In this document: positions 29,439 through 39,006 of the stretch, in pieces
Layout of the letters: the number at the start of each line of letters is the position of its first letter
How positions within the stretch are numbered: the stretch's first letter is position 1
NCBI GenBank assembly: GCA_947588005.1
Contig: CANPYE010000001.1
Coordinates: forward strand, 18,109 to 82,108
Source: an uncultured Lachnospiraceae bacterium
Lineage (GTDB): Bacteria; Bacillota; Clostridia; Lachnospirales; Lachnospiraceae
Length of the DNA stretch: 64,000 bases
Direction of reading: 5' to 3'
Translations under genes and position numbers: made by a program
Notes under the pieces: generated by a model
What the model was told of the DNA's origin: nothing
Seen by the model: only the letters and a program-made list of their open reading frames with translations
Database searches by the model: none

Positions 29439-30830
29439 TCACGCGGGCAATTTGATCGACCGACAGTCATCAAGTATCTTCATGGCCGTTTTCGATGAAT
29501 CCGGGAACAGGCCACCATAAATCTTTAAGGTGACCGTCGGATCAGAATGCCCTACTATCGCGCAAACATCCAGCACGCTGACTCCTTCCCCTCGCTTCTG
29601 ACTTTCCTTCACGAGTAAACTTACGAAGGTGTGCCTGAGATCATGGAACCGATGCTGAGCAATGCCGGCCTCCTGCAACAGCCGCTGGAACTCTTTCAAA
29701 ACTTTCCATGGTCGGAGATAATCACCATATTCATCTGCGAAAAGGAGGCCCTTGTCTATATAGTCATCCCCTGCTTCCTTCTTCTCTCTCTCAATTTGAG
29801 CCATCTGGTACTTGTAAATCTGGCGCAGATTCTGGTTATATGGGACCTTTCGCTCCTTGCCGTTTTTAGGCTTCTTAAGTATTGGAACCACTACTGCCGA
29901 AATCTCAGGATTGCGATTTTTAACAAAGGCCAAGCTTCTCCTTACCAAAACATAATCCGAATCCACTGACGCGCACACCCGTTTTAATCCAAGGCATTCT
30001 CCCTGACGCATACCACTGTTTACAGCCCACGCAAACAAACCCGCGAGGCGGGAATGAGAGTAGGCATAACTCAAGAAGCGCTCAACATCCTCCATCGGAA
30101 GCACCTTCTGCAAGGCATCTGTATCATCACTGTCACTATCCAGATCCTCTTGATCAGTGTCCAGCATCGCCGCTGTACCTGCCTTAAATGGTTTTATAGA
30201 AGCATGCGGATTTACTGAAATAATGTGCTTTTCTATTGCATATTGAAACGTATTCGCTATAACAAACCGTATATGATTGATCGTAGTTATACTGAGGGGC
30301 TTTACGTTTAACGCTTTACCTTCCTTGTCTTTTGGCAGCCTCTTTCTCCCTTTTTTTCTCATTTCTGAATAAAAGTCCAAAAGCTGATCTTCAGTAATAT
30401 CCGCTATTGCCATCCCGCCCAAAGGGTGTTTCTCTACATAGCCCTGATAGTACGTTTCGTAATTATCCGATGTAGAAATCTGCGCACTAACCTGCGTTCG
30501 TTTCAAATTCATATAAAAAGCTTGATTCAAAGTTGTTTTGGCATCCCCTGTAACTGGCTTAAATGGAGTCACCGAATCATTGGCTGTAATCTCTATCTCC
30601 GTAGGCGGCTCCTTCTCAGCCAATCTGCTGCGAAGTTTTTTCTCCCAAGCCTCAGCATTCTTATTCCTTTTTCTTATAGCTTTTGTCTCTGTTGCCCCCG
30701 TGCCCGATATCCGCCGTGTATACGATTTTCCATCTACCACCACTGTATAGTATTGCTGAGAAATATATCGGTTCCCATCTTGATAGGTAGTCCCTTTCCC
30801 ATAAGTTGTCTTTTTTATTTCAACCGCCAT
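29439..30830 (-). CDS. int: Site-specific tyrosine recombinase/integrase
   Basis: GMRQGECLGLKR…HRFHDLRHTFVSLLV…VCAIVGHSDPTVTLKIYG. Confidence 0.95.
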   Translation of the reverse strand: MAVEIKKTTYGKGTTYQDGNRYISQQYYTVVVDGKSYTRRISGTGATETKAIRKRNKNAEAWEKKLRSRLAEKEPPTEIEITANDSVTPFKPVTGDAKTTLNQAFYMNLKRTQVSAQISTSDNYETYYQGYVEKHPLGGMAIADITEDQLLDFYSEMRKKGRKRLPKDKEGKALNVKPLSITTINHIRFVIANTFQYAIEKHIISVNPHASIKPFKAGTAAMLDTDQEDLDSDSDDTDALQKVLPMEDVERFLSYAYSHSRLAGLFAWAVNSGMRQGECLGLKRVCASVDSDYVLVRRSLAFVKNRNPEISAVVVPILKKPKNGKERKVPYNQNLRQIYKYQMAQIEREKKEAGDDYIDKGLLFADEYGDYLRPWKVLKEFQRLLQEAGIAQHRFHDLRHTFVSLLVKESQKRGEGVSVLDVCAIVGHSDPTVTLKIYGGLFPDSSKTAMKILDDCRSIKLPA

Positions 30831-30890
30831 AAATAATCCCCTCTTTCCATTTAATTTATGGCGGAGGGAACACCCTCCGCCATCTTTGCA

Positions 30891-31064
30891 TTATGCATTG
30901 AGATACTCCTCCAGCTTCCGAACCGGGATCAGAATGCGCGTCCCGATTACGACCCGTGGAAAGTCTGGGTTTCTTTTTAGCTCCTGATAGAGCAAATTTT
31001 TAGATATCCCAATACGTTCCGCCGCCTCCGGGACCGAATACGTAATCGCCCGATCATTCACCAT
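30891..31064 (-). CDS. Excisionase-like helix-turn-helix protein
   Basis: YSVPEAAERIGISKNLLYQELKRNPDFPRVVIGTRILIPVRKLEEYL directly upstream of int. Confidence 0.8.
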   Translation of the reverse strand: MVNDRAITYSVPEAAERIGISKNLLYQELKRNPDFPRVVIGTRILIPVRKLEEYLNA

Positions 31065-32874
31065 CTGTGCATAGCACCTCGCTTTCATTCGCCCCATAAT
31101 CTTTTCCCGTTTCTCGTAACGCTCTTAAGACCCACCCCTGTTTTCCGCTTTCAAGAATGAAACCCAGTTCGGCATGTTCTCTAAGACACTTTTTCATGAT
31201 ATCCAGGCCATAGACTTGATTCTCTGATTTGTCCGTCTTCCTGTTACCAAAAACCCTCTTGAATTTTTCGGAAAATCCATTTTTGAACTTATCCTTATCG
31301 TCACCCGCAATTATTTTTTCTTTCCAGGCTTCCAAATAATCCCTAAGATCATTTTGGGCAGTGATAAGCTCCAAGCACCCCCTCCAGGCGTCATCGGAGA
31401 AATCTTTTCCCAACCAAGAAAATTTCTCACGAATCAAAGCGTTTGCATCGCCTTGCTGAATCCGTTGAAAAATCGATTGCCAAAATGGAATATCGTACGC
31501 ACCAATTTTTGTACCCAGCAGGCTATTCACGTGCGCGTTTCTGTTATCTAGGATGGTCAGCGCGTTTCTCATATTCACGATTGGGTTCGGATTCGCAATG
31601 TATCGCCGATAAAACTCTGTCGGGGAACTGTCGTATACCGTAAGTGCCTGTTGCATCGCTATTGAACTTTTATACATAGACAACATTTGCTCGGGGTCAG
31701 GCGAATGGATGTAGACATTCAAAGTTCCTATCGACGACATTCTCCGTACCCGTCCCAATTCCTGCAAAAAAACGGTTCTGTCATTGCTGAAAATCGCCAT
31801 ATTTTTGATTTTGGCATCGCAAATGTTCACTCCGTTCTCCAAAACTTTTGTTGTTATCAACACCCGCGAATCAAATTTTTCGTTCACAACTACATTCCGA
31901 TATTCTTCGCCATCTGACTCGCGACTTTCTTTGCTAGCAGCCGTAACCAATGCTCCCTCATCTAATAACTCAAGCAATCTTTCTCCCTTCCTAATACTTT
32001 CGACGAAAACAATCCATTTTCCATCTGAACGTTTTATTATGTCAACCAAATCATCCAAATCCCTAAATGCAAACGGACGCAATGACGCATCATAATCATC
32101 GTCGAATTCATAAAGCAGCCAGTCATACACATTCACGCTGGGATTCCATACGGGTTTTTCATTATGGGGCGTGAAGTACTTCAGTAATGGAAAAACCTGT
32201 TCAGGTGTGGCCGACATGTAAATTTTTACTGCACGACGAAATTGGTGCGTTACAATATCAAAGGAAAAGTCCGTAAAAGGGTTGAATGCCGCGTCATCTA
32301 AAAAATAGTGCGGTTCGTCAATGACCACAAAAGCAAACTCTCGCTTCAACAATTGATTATATTCCGATTTTTCCACATTGAAATAATTTTCCAGTTGCTG
32401 ATATGAAAGTGCTGTAACGCAGCCGAAATTTTTTACAATATCCAATCCCTCATCGGTGTAAAGCTCCAGCTGGCGCTCCATTCCGAAAATTTTTGCCAAG
32501 CGATTTTTCTCCTGCCGTCCCAGCGTAACGCGATTACTTATATATAGACACTTCAAGCCATTTTCTTTGCACCACGGAATTACGTAATTCTCAAAAAAGT
32601 AGTTTTTACCACCTCCTGTCTGGCACTTGATCATGACATCACATTCGGGGCGCCACCGAGGAAATTCCTCCTTTAATGCTTCACTAACATAAGTTGCTGG
32701 TAACTCAACCCGATACACATCTTCCATCGTTTTCACGTCCTCATACCGATATAGGTTTCTTTTCTCAATCCACACCCGAGGATTTCCAGCGGGAGGGATT
32801 GGTGCCCTGTCATTTGCATTTGGGTACGCGCTGATCTCACCTTCCCACATATTCCGCGCCCCCTTCCGCTCCAT
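31054..32874 (-). CDS. DEAD/DEAH-like superfamily 2 helicase
   Basis: MIKCQTGGGKNYFF (Walker A-like), FVVIDEPHYF (DExH-like), KIYMSATPEQ, VFLQELGRVRRMSS (motif VI-like). Start at 32874 or 32850; track start 33102 overlaps the divergent gene. Confidence 0.8.
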   Translation of the reverse strand: MERKGARNMWEGEISAYPNANDRAPIPPAGNPRVWIEKRNLYRYEDVKTMEDVYRVELPATYVSEALKEEFPRWRPECDVMIKCQTGGGKNYFFENYVIPWCKENGLKCLYISNRVTLGRQEKNRLAKIFGMERQLELYTDEGLDIVKNFGCVTALSYQQLENYFNVEKSEYNQLLKREFAFVVIDEPHYFLDDAAFNPFTDFSFDIVTHQFRRAVKIYMSATPEQVFPLLKYFTPHNEKPVWNPSVNVYDWLLYEFDDDYDASLRPFAFRDLDDLVDIIKRSDGKWIVFVESIRKGERLLELLDEGALVTAASKESRESDGEEYRNVVVNEKFDSRVLITTKVLENGVNICDAKIKNMAIFSNDRTVFLQELGRVRRMSSIGTLNVYIHSPDPEQMLSMYKSSIAMQQALTVYDSSPTEFYRRYIANPNPIVNMRNALTILDNRNAHVNSLLGTKIGAYDIPFWQSIFQRIQQGDANALIREKFSWLGKDFSDDAWRGCLELITAQNDLRDYLEAWKEKIIAGDDKDKFKNGFSEKFKRVFGNRKTDKSENQVYGLDIMKKCLREHAELGFILESGKQGWVLRALRETGKDYGANESEVLCTDGE

Positions 32875-32890
32875 GTTTGATATGCTCCAT
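32837..32890 (-). CDS. Putative 17-aa leader peptide (MEHIKHGAEGGAEYVGR)
   Basis: ATG preceded by AAAGGAGGTAAAAAAAA, out of frame with and overlapping the helicase start. Confidence 0.35.
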   Translation of the reverse strand: MEHIKHGAEGGAEYVGR

Positions 32891-33057
32891 TTTTTTTTAC
32901 CTCCTTTTTTTTGATACAACCATTTTACCTCCGTCCTTTCCAATCCGTGTTCACCGCCCAACTCCTTTTCATCTATTAACACCTTATCACACCTCTCAAC
33001 GTCTTGACATTTTTCTAACCTTCCAGTAATCTTTATATATAAGAAGAAAGGGGAGTC

Positions 33058-34548
33058 ATGATGATTCACGGCAACGATTATATTTCTAAGGCGGAGCTTC
33101 AAAAAATTGTCCTTGCAAACTGTCAGGAAAATACATTAGGCGGACTGTGTAGAGAGATTCTGAAATTATACTCCAGAAAGAATAGTATCTGTGATGATAT
33201 ATACTGCAATTTCGCGTTACGTGATAATCTTATAGCAGAGCTTTATCTCCAAATATTTAGCTACCTTTCAACCAAGACCCCAAAATTTCTTTCTTCTGTT
33301 GAAACATTTTTGGACAAAACGCGATTTCAAAATATAGCAGACAAAAAACTGACTTACAGCAGCAGAATAACTGCGCAAGCATTCATCGACAAATTACACT
33401 ATTTTGACTATTACGAACCAATTCAACTAATCCCTGCCATTACCTCTGATAAATTGAAAGAATCCGTACCATACAGTGGTGAGGGATATACTGTTAGATC
33501 TAATCCTTATATTATTGAAAACTCGCCTTTGTATCAGTATATATATTCTCATATTTTGACCAAAACTACGAATACTCCCCAAATTTCCAATGATGCCTTT
33601 ATTAAAGAGCTCAAGAATAGTCCTTCTAACACAGAGAAGGACCGTTCATATAAATATAGATTCCACTTTTTGTATAATGGCCGCTATTTTACTTCTATAT
33701 TAATGATGCTTATTGGAAGTTGTAATCCTCCATACACCCAGGGCTATCTTAATACAAACCCGCTTCCAGAGATTAATACAGTATTTGACAGGCTATTTAC
33801 CGCATATATACAACCAGAACTGAAACAAGACTTTGAGTCATTATTATTTTTACATTCTGCTGAAAGTATTTTTCAAGTCTCTTTTTTGCTGGAGTTGTAT
33901 TCTCTATGGAATAATCTCTTCGACACAAAACGAAATAATACATTAGAACGGTTTTATTATTCCTTTCTCTGCTCCGTCCTTTTAAGAGACTGCCCTTTTC
34001 ATTCTATTAAGCTTTACTTTTTAGACAAAATCAAATCTTTTTGTGAAGACGAATGCGTAAATTTTGCGACCATACCAAATTTCGTCAACCCATTTTTAGA
34101 CATAGACCATATTTTCAGTACAGACCCTGAAACAGAATTTTCCATTCTTTTTTATCAGATCCGTGATACTATCAATCTTTTGAACGAACTCTGTCATACG
34201 CTTTATGAGTGTCTTATAGAGACATATATAACTATTGATCAGAACGATTCCATAACTGATTCCATTCCCAAGCTGCTCCATCTATTATGGTATCAATTAA
34301 CGGGAGCCCAACAATTCAACTGGAGCATGCTTGAACGCTTTAAAAATACTGAACCCCGAAAGAGAAACCTTAGTGATTACCATTTGCGCAGTCTTCTGGA
34401 CAACTATATCGATTTTTATACACTAAGGCGATTTTTTGATATTAATATCCCTAAAAATTTTGGCCCCCAAAACACCATGTCAAATTTTGCTAACCACTTA
34501 TTTCAGGACGAATACATGCAATATTTAAGAAGGATTAAACAAATTTAA
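33058..34548 (+). CDS. Uncharacterised 496 aa protein
   Basis: Long AT-rich ORF with Shine-Dalgarno AAAGGGGAG, divergent from the helicase; no recognised domain. Confidence 0.8.
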   Translation: MMIHGNDYISKAELQKIVLANCQENTLGGLCREILKLYSRKNSICDDIYCNFALRDNLIAELYLQIFSYLSTKTPKFLSSVETFLDKTRFQNIADKKLTYSSRITAQAFIDKLHYFDYYEPIQLIPAITSDKLKESVPYSGEGYTVRSNPYIIENSPLYQYIYSHILTKTTNTPQISNDAFIKELKNSPSNTEKDRSYKYRFHFLYNGRYFTSILMMLIGSCNPPYTQGYLNTNPLPEINTVFDRLFTAYIQPELKQDFESLLFLHSAESIFQVSFLLELYSLWNNLFDTKRNNTLERFYYSFLCSVLLRDCPFHSIKLYFLDKIKSFCEDECVNFATIPNFVNPFLDIDHIFSTDPETEFSILFYQIRDTINLLNELCHTLYECLIETYITIDQNDSITDSIPKLLHLLWYQLTGAQQFNWSMLERFKNTEPRKRNLSDYHLRSLLDNYIDFYTLRRFFDINIPKNFGPQNTMSNFANHLFQDEYMQYLRRIKQI

Positions 34549-34631
34549 TTCATTAGTGTAATAACCTACACATTATTACCCTCTCCATATAAGGCCCTCA
34601 GTTAATGGTAAAATGTCCCATACATTCCCCC

Positions 34632-34671
34632 AAAAGGGGCAGTAAGTCCATCAGGACTTATTACCCCTTTT
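34632..34671. terminator. Bidirectional terminator-like hairpin
   Basis: AAAAGGGG.AGTAAGTCC ATCA GGACTTATT.CCCCTTTT between convergent genes. Confidence 0.8.
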
Positions 34672-35296
34672 GCTCACGCTCATACCGCTTCTGCAGATAT
34701 TTGAAGCGGTCCACGCTTATCCCCATCTGCTCCAAAATATAGCTCCGGGTCAGTTCCTTCTTCTTATACCGCCCATAATATATCTCCCAGTCTTTTGGAA
34801 ACCCCTTTTCAGGTCTCCCAAAACGCACTCCCGCAGTTCTGGCCGCATCGATCCCTTCCCTCTGACGTTTGCGAATCGTATGTCTTTCTTCCTCCGCGAT
34901 ACTTGCCAAAACTTCGATCAGAATATTATTGACCATATCCTGAATCCATTCTTGCCCTTCCTGCAGCTGTATCATAGTTGTCGGGACATCTATGATCTGA
35001 AGCCGGATTCCCTGCGCCTTAAACCACTGAAGCTCTGTCTTGATATCGTCCTTATTCCTGCTCAGCCTGTCCAGGGACTTTATCACCAGCACATCCCCGC
35101 GCCGAAGGCCCAGGGCACCTTTAAGCGCCTGGTATCCAGGCCTGAGCAAATCCTTCCCGCTCTGCTTATCGACGATGATATTCTCTTCTGGGACATATTT
35201 TCTCAACGCTTCCATCTGACGGTCCAGCTTCTGCCCTGTTGAACTGACTCTCGCATAGCCAAATATCCTCTGCGACAATACATCCTCTTTCCCCAT
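34661..35296 (-). CDS. Serine recombinase/resolvase
   Basis: RIFGYARVSSTGQKLDRQMEAL…LVIKSLDRLSRNKDD…EEERHTIRKRQREGI. Confidence 0.92.
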   Translation of the reverse strand: MGKEDVLSQRIFGYARVSSTGQKLDRQMEALRKYVPEENIIVDKQSGKDLLRPGYQALKGALGLRRGDVLVIKSLDRLSRNKDDIKTELQWFKAQGIRLQIIDVPTTMIQLQEGQEWIQDMVNNILIEVLASIAEEERHTIRKRQREGIDAARTAGVRFGRPEKGFPKDWEIYYGRYKKKELTRSYILEQMGISVDRFKYLQKRYEREQKG

Positions 35297-35339
35297 ATCC
35301 CATGCTCTCTTTCTATTCTCCAGACCTTTGCAGTCATGT

Positions 35340-35624
35340 CTATACATCTATAATAGACTTCAAAAGTCGGATTCCATCTTTAAGGCCGCCAAGATACGCC
35401 GTCCGTTCATACTCCATCATATCCTCCGTAAGCATATCCATATATGCCTTTACTTTCTCCCCATCCCGACCGGTCAATCCGGCAATCACTTCATCCCCTT
35501 CCCGTATAATACGATCTCCCATCTCATCATCGTGTCTGTTATGGGGCAGCAGCTTAAGGCGCTCATCCAGCACCATATCAAAAAACTCCTTATCAGGAAC
35601 CTTATCAGATAACTGCTTTGTCAT
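35340..35624 (-). CDS. Hypothetical protein
   Basis: 94 aa ORF in compact minus-strand operon. Confidence 0.6.
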   Translation of the reverse strand: MTKQLSDKVPDKEFFDMVLDERLKLLPHNRHDDEMGDRIIREGDEVIAGLTGRDGEKVKAYMDMLTEDMMEYERTAYLGGLKDGIRLLKSIIDV

Positions 35625-36633
35625 ATGCTTCCTCCTTTGCGATAGTCTCTAACTCTGTCAGATAAAACACTCCTGTTCCATCGATCGTTTTCTGCCCAAA
35701 CAACCGTATGCTGTTATAATCCCTGTCATACAGATAGATATTATCCGCCAGCCATTCCTCCCTTTTCACCTCACTCCTATTGATCTCCATGACCATATCC
35801 TTCAGATCCTTCAGATCTATCTCATCATCCCACGGCACCAGAATCGTTTCGTGTATGCTTGAAGGAAGGATGACCAGATTTTCACCTATAATCTCAGCGA
35901 AGTGCTTCAATATATTTGGGTACAGAATCGCTGCTGCCCCATAAGTCCCTGATGAATTGGTCAGAACATACATGGGCTTCCTTTCTATCCCAAGCAGGGC
36001 AGCATTTAGCAGCTGCCCCGCCTGTTCCTTTTTATAGCCATTCTGTTCTGCTATCTCCAAATAAACGCTCTCCATATCCTTCAAAGACACAGGCAGAAGG
36101 ACCGGCGTGTTTCTGAGCGCGGCTCCCAGCAGGTCATTTTCTCTGATTCCCCAACTGTCCATCACTTTGGAGGTAATCCTTGTCCACATATTATAGCCTT
36201 CATCTGCGTCCAGTTTAACACAGAATATCAGTGCAAGGTCAAGTATCCTTATATATGGGACATCCTTGAGGCTGTCCTCATTCATGGTCGCACTGACTAA
36301 CCGAAATACGATCCGGTGCCTGGCTTTTTCAAAATTACTTAATATACAGCGGTGCCTGTCAGCATATGACGCGATACTTACCACCTGTCTTTTATACTGC
36401 CGGCAGATATACTCCGCAATCATATCTAACCCCACGTCTTCGCAGAAATCTTCATAATAAGAATCGATATAGATAAGACAGCCGCTACGGCTGCCTGTAT
36501 CTGTGATCTCCAGGACATTTTCGCTTTTATCATTATTTTTATAGAGAGAGGTTGCCCTGACAACGGCACTTTCCCCTAAAATACCGGACACTCTTTCTAC
36601 GAGTTCCTTTATGAAATTCTCCTTATCTTTCAT
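35605..36633 (-). CDS. DUF5688-like protein
   Basis: MKDKENFIKELVERVSGILGESAVVRATSLYKNN…; resembles DUF5688 proteins of Clostridial elements. Confidence 0.65.
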   Translation of the reverse strand: MKDKENFIKELVERVSGILGESAVVRATSLYKNNDKSENVLEITDTGSRSGCLIYIDSYYEDFCEDVGLDMIAEYICRQYKRQVVSIASYADRHRCILSNFEKARHRIVFRLVSATMNEDSLKDVPYIRILDLALIFCVKLDADEGYNMWTRITSKVMDSWGIRENDLLGAALRNTPVLLPVSLKDMESVYLEIAEQNGYKKEQAGQLLNAALLGIERKPMYVLTNSSGTYGAAAILYPNILKHFAEIIGENLVILPSSIHETILVPWDDEIDLKDLKDMVMEINRSEVKREEWLADNIYLYDRDYNSIRLFGQKTIDGTGVFYLTELETIAKEEAYDKAVI

Positions 36634-36721
36634 AGATGATCTCCTCTTAAATAGTAAATGGCCGGAGGCAGCAACAGGGCTGCATGTCACCGTTATTTCT
36701 CCTGCCTTTTGCATATGGTTA

Positions 36722-37567
36722 CTATGCGGCTGCCTGCGCACTGCGCGATTTCTTCAAGCCCCGCATCGCTTTGTTATACATATCCCCGGTCATTTCATTG
36801 ATATCCCCAATGCCGTAGCGCTCCAGCACCTTATCAAGAACCACTCCGGTCCGCTGAAGCTCCCGTTCCATCGCGGCCCGCTGACCAGCGGTGATGCCCT
36901 GTTCCTCATTACTGCCCTGCTTGCTGCTCCCGGCCTTAGCACCGCCTTTTTCTGTGTCCCCTGTAGCGCCATCGGCCCCGGACCGCCCGCTTTTCTGCGC
37001 TTGGCCTGTACCGGCATTGCTGACCGCCCCAGTACTGCTGACTGCCCCGGCACTGCTGACCGCCGGGGCTAACACATACACCGGCTGATGCTTCCCGTTC
37101 TCGATCACCAGGGAAGTAATCGATCGGTTTTCATCATAGCCGATGGACGCCACGCTGAACCGTTCATATGTGAAGTACTTTCCGCCCTTGTCCTCGATCT
37201 TTACCCTGCCCGCCGGTATCCAGATAAACGGGGCCTCGTAAAGTTCACGGCCAATTCCCCAGTTGAAGCAGGCCCGCTTAAAACTGTCCGATGCCTGGCT
37301 CTTCTCTGCCTCGGCATATCCCGCAGTACCCACATCCTGTTTCGATACCCACTGTTTCAGATCACCATCCCATACCTCTACGGTACAGTACAGGTTTCCC
37401 CCGATCTCCTGATGGCTCCGTTTCCATCCCATCGGCCCGAATGTTTCATCCAGTATCTTCTGGTCCACCCGTGCGTCCTTAAAAAGCAGGAGGTTCAGCC
37501 CTTTCTCATTGATCGAACCGACGCGGCACTCGATCTCATCAGCACGCAATGTTCTGATCGTAACCAT
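36722..37567 (-). CDS. Rad52/Rad22-like single-strand annealing protein
   Basis: YCTVEVWDG…GTAGYAEAEKSQASDSFKRACFNWGIGRELYEAPFIW matches Rad52-type SSAP signatures. Confidence 0.75.
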   Translation of the reverse strand: MVTIRTLRADEIECRVGSINEKGLNLLLFKDARVDQKILDETFGPMGWKRSHQEIGGNLYCTVEVWDGDLKQWVSKQDVGTAGYAEAEKSQASDSFKRACFNWGIGRELYEAPFIWIPAGRVKIEDKGGKYFTYERFSVASIGYDENRSITSLVIENGKHQPVYVLAPAVSSAGAVSSTGAVSNAGTGQAQKSGRSGADGATGDTEKGGAKAGSSKQGSNEEQGITAGQRAAMERELQRTGVVLDKVLERYGIGDINEMTGDMYNKAMRGLKKSRSAQAAA

Positions 37568-37910
37568 GGTCTCCCAGCCTCCTTTCTGACGATGCCCTTC
37601 TGTTCTTCTCAAGGAGCATCTTTATAACACCATTGATGTCCTCCCATGTAAGATAACTGAGATGCTCATATCTCAGATAAGTCTCCCAAAGGGAATAAAT
37701 CGGCCTTCTGCAGGATGAGAGCAGCGCGTAATACTTCATTGGTATCTGGTCATTATACTGAAAGTACTCAAATACGCAGCAGTAGAAATGGATCCTGCCG
37801 CTGGCCTCCCAGACCTCCGGCTGGGGCTTTCTATACATCGATGCCCGAAATCTGCTAAAATCCCTGCGGACCGCTCTGTTTACTGTTTTTCTCAGCGTAT
37901 TCTTTACCAT
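37539..37910 (-). CDS. Hypothetical protein
   Basis: 123 aa ORF between SSAP and YqaJ genes; overlaps the SSAP start. Confidence 0.55.
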   Translation of the reverse strand: MVKNTLRKTVNRAVRRDFSRFRASMYRKPQPEVWEASGRIHFYCCVFEYFQYNDQIPMKYYALLSSCRRPIYSLWETYLRYEHLSYLTWEDINGVIKMLLEKNRRASSERRLGDHGYDQNIAC

Positions 37911-37925
37911 ATCCTCCTTCTCCTT

Positions 37926-38852
37926 TCAAGCCGCCTTGATCGTCAGCCGTCTGGCCGTGGTGGTATTAGAAAAGTTCTCGTATATCTCTGGTTTCTCTGC
38001 TTTAAGTCGCTTCACATCAATACGGACAGATTCTACACTGGCCCATGAAATACGGTAGCCATCTGCATATGCAGCCTCATTGTCAGCCATATACAGCTTG
38101 ATCTCCTGCTCGATCTGCTTCTGCTCCGCTTCAAGACTCTCTATCTTGCTTACAAGTTCCTCCCTGTGCTTCAGCTTTTCATCAAAACCAATGAGCGGGA
38201 TTGCGTCCTTTTTACCTCCCGGGAAGCAGTCTTTTAGTACATCATCGCAGTCCTTAGACCCATCTGGAGACGGCATAATATGAGGGACCACATGACGCTC
38301 CCAAAATGCCCTTTCAATCTGTATCAGACTCCAGATAGTCTTATCATCCCACTCAATTTTTGCATACTTGAAATCCCTCCCAAGAATCGCAACTGCAATA
38401 TACCATGACTTCCTTCCTGTGACGGCCATATAATGGTAGCATTGCATCAGATAATGGAGCGGCACCTGACCGTCCTTCCACTTATCTGTGCTGTACGCAC
38501 TGGCTGTCTTGCACTCCAGGCCGGCGTCCTCCCCGACGACCAGCCGGTCCACATCTGCGATCATAAACGGGTACTCCCGGCTCCGATACATCATATTGGA
38601 ACGACGCACCTTAAGGCCTGTGGCCTCGCAGAACCGTCTTGCAACATATTCCTCCAGGTCGCGTCCCTGTCGCATCGTCTCGTTATCTACATCCTCGGCA
38701 TCCTCTGATACTTTGCTCTTATAAACACTCATGGCACTGGCATATGGATTCAAACCACAGATAGCTCCAGCGTCAGAACCCCCGATGCCCGTTTTTCTGA
38801 GCCGGAGCCATTCTCCGCGGTCCATGCCCAGTGTTGATATCGTTTCATACAT
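37926..38852 (-). CDS. YqaJ-family (lambda exonuclease-like) recombinase nuclease
   Basis: RKTGIGGSDAGAICGLNPYASAMSVYKSKV…MIADVDRLVVGEDAGLECKTAS. Confidence 0.88.
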   Translation of the reverse strand: MYETISTLGMDRGEWLRLRKTGIGGSDAGAICGLNPYASAMSVYKSKVSEDAEDVDNETMRQGRDLEEYVARRFCEATGLKVRRSNMMYRSREYPFMIADVDRLVVGEDAGLECKTASAYSTDKWKDGQVPLHYLMQCYHYMAVTGRKSWYIAVAILGRDFKYAKIEWDDKTIWSLIQIERAFWERHVVPHIMPSPDGSKDCDDVLKDCFPGGKKDAIPLIGFDEKLKHREELVSKIESLEAEQKQIEQEIKLYMADNEAAYADGYRISWASVESVRIDVKRLKAEKPEIYENFSNTTTARRLTIKAA

Positions 38853-38920
38853 ATTATTTGGGTCTCCTTTTCGATCAAAAATATCTGTTACAGGTCTAAC
38901 TTCTTCATACTAACGCTATA

Positions 38921-38947
38921 AAAATAGGAGTGCCGTTTTGGCACTCC
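38921..38947 (-). terminator. Terminator hairpin downstream of the DUF932 gene
   Basis: GGAGTGCC AAAAC GGCACTCC TATTTTTAT on the minus strand. Confidence 0.7.
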
Positions 38948-39006
38948 ATTCATAGGCGGCTGTCCTTTCAATATTGCTGATTTCACGATAACTAATAATC
39001 TTCCTT

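Noticed and set aside
33004-33039. Promoter TTGACA…TATATA for the 496-aa gene
   Set aside because: TTGACA is good, but the TATATA spacing is too long and the 17-nt position (TAATCT) is weak; left unannotated.
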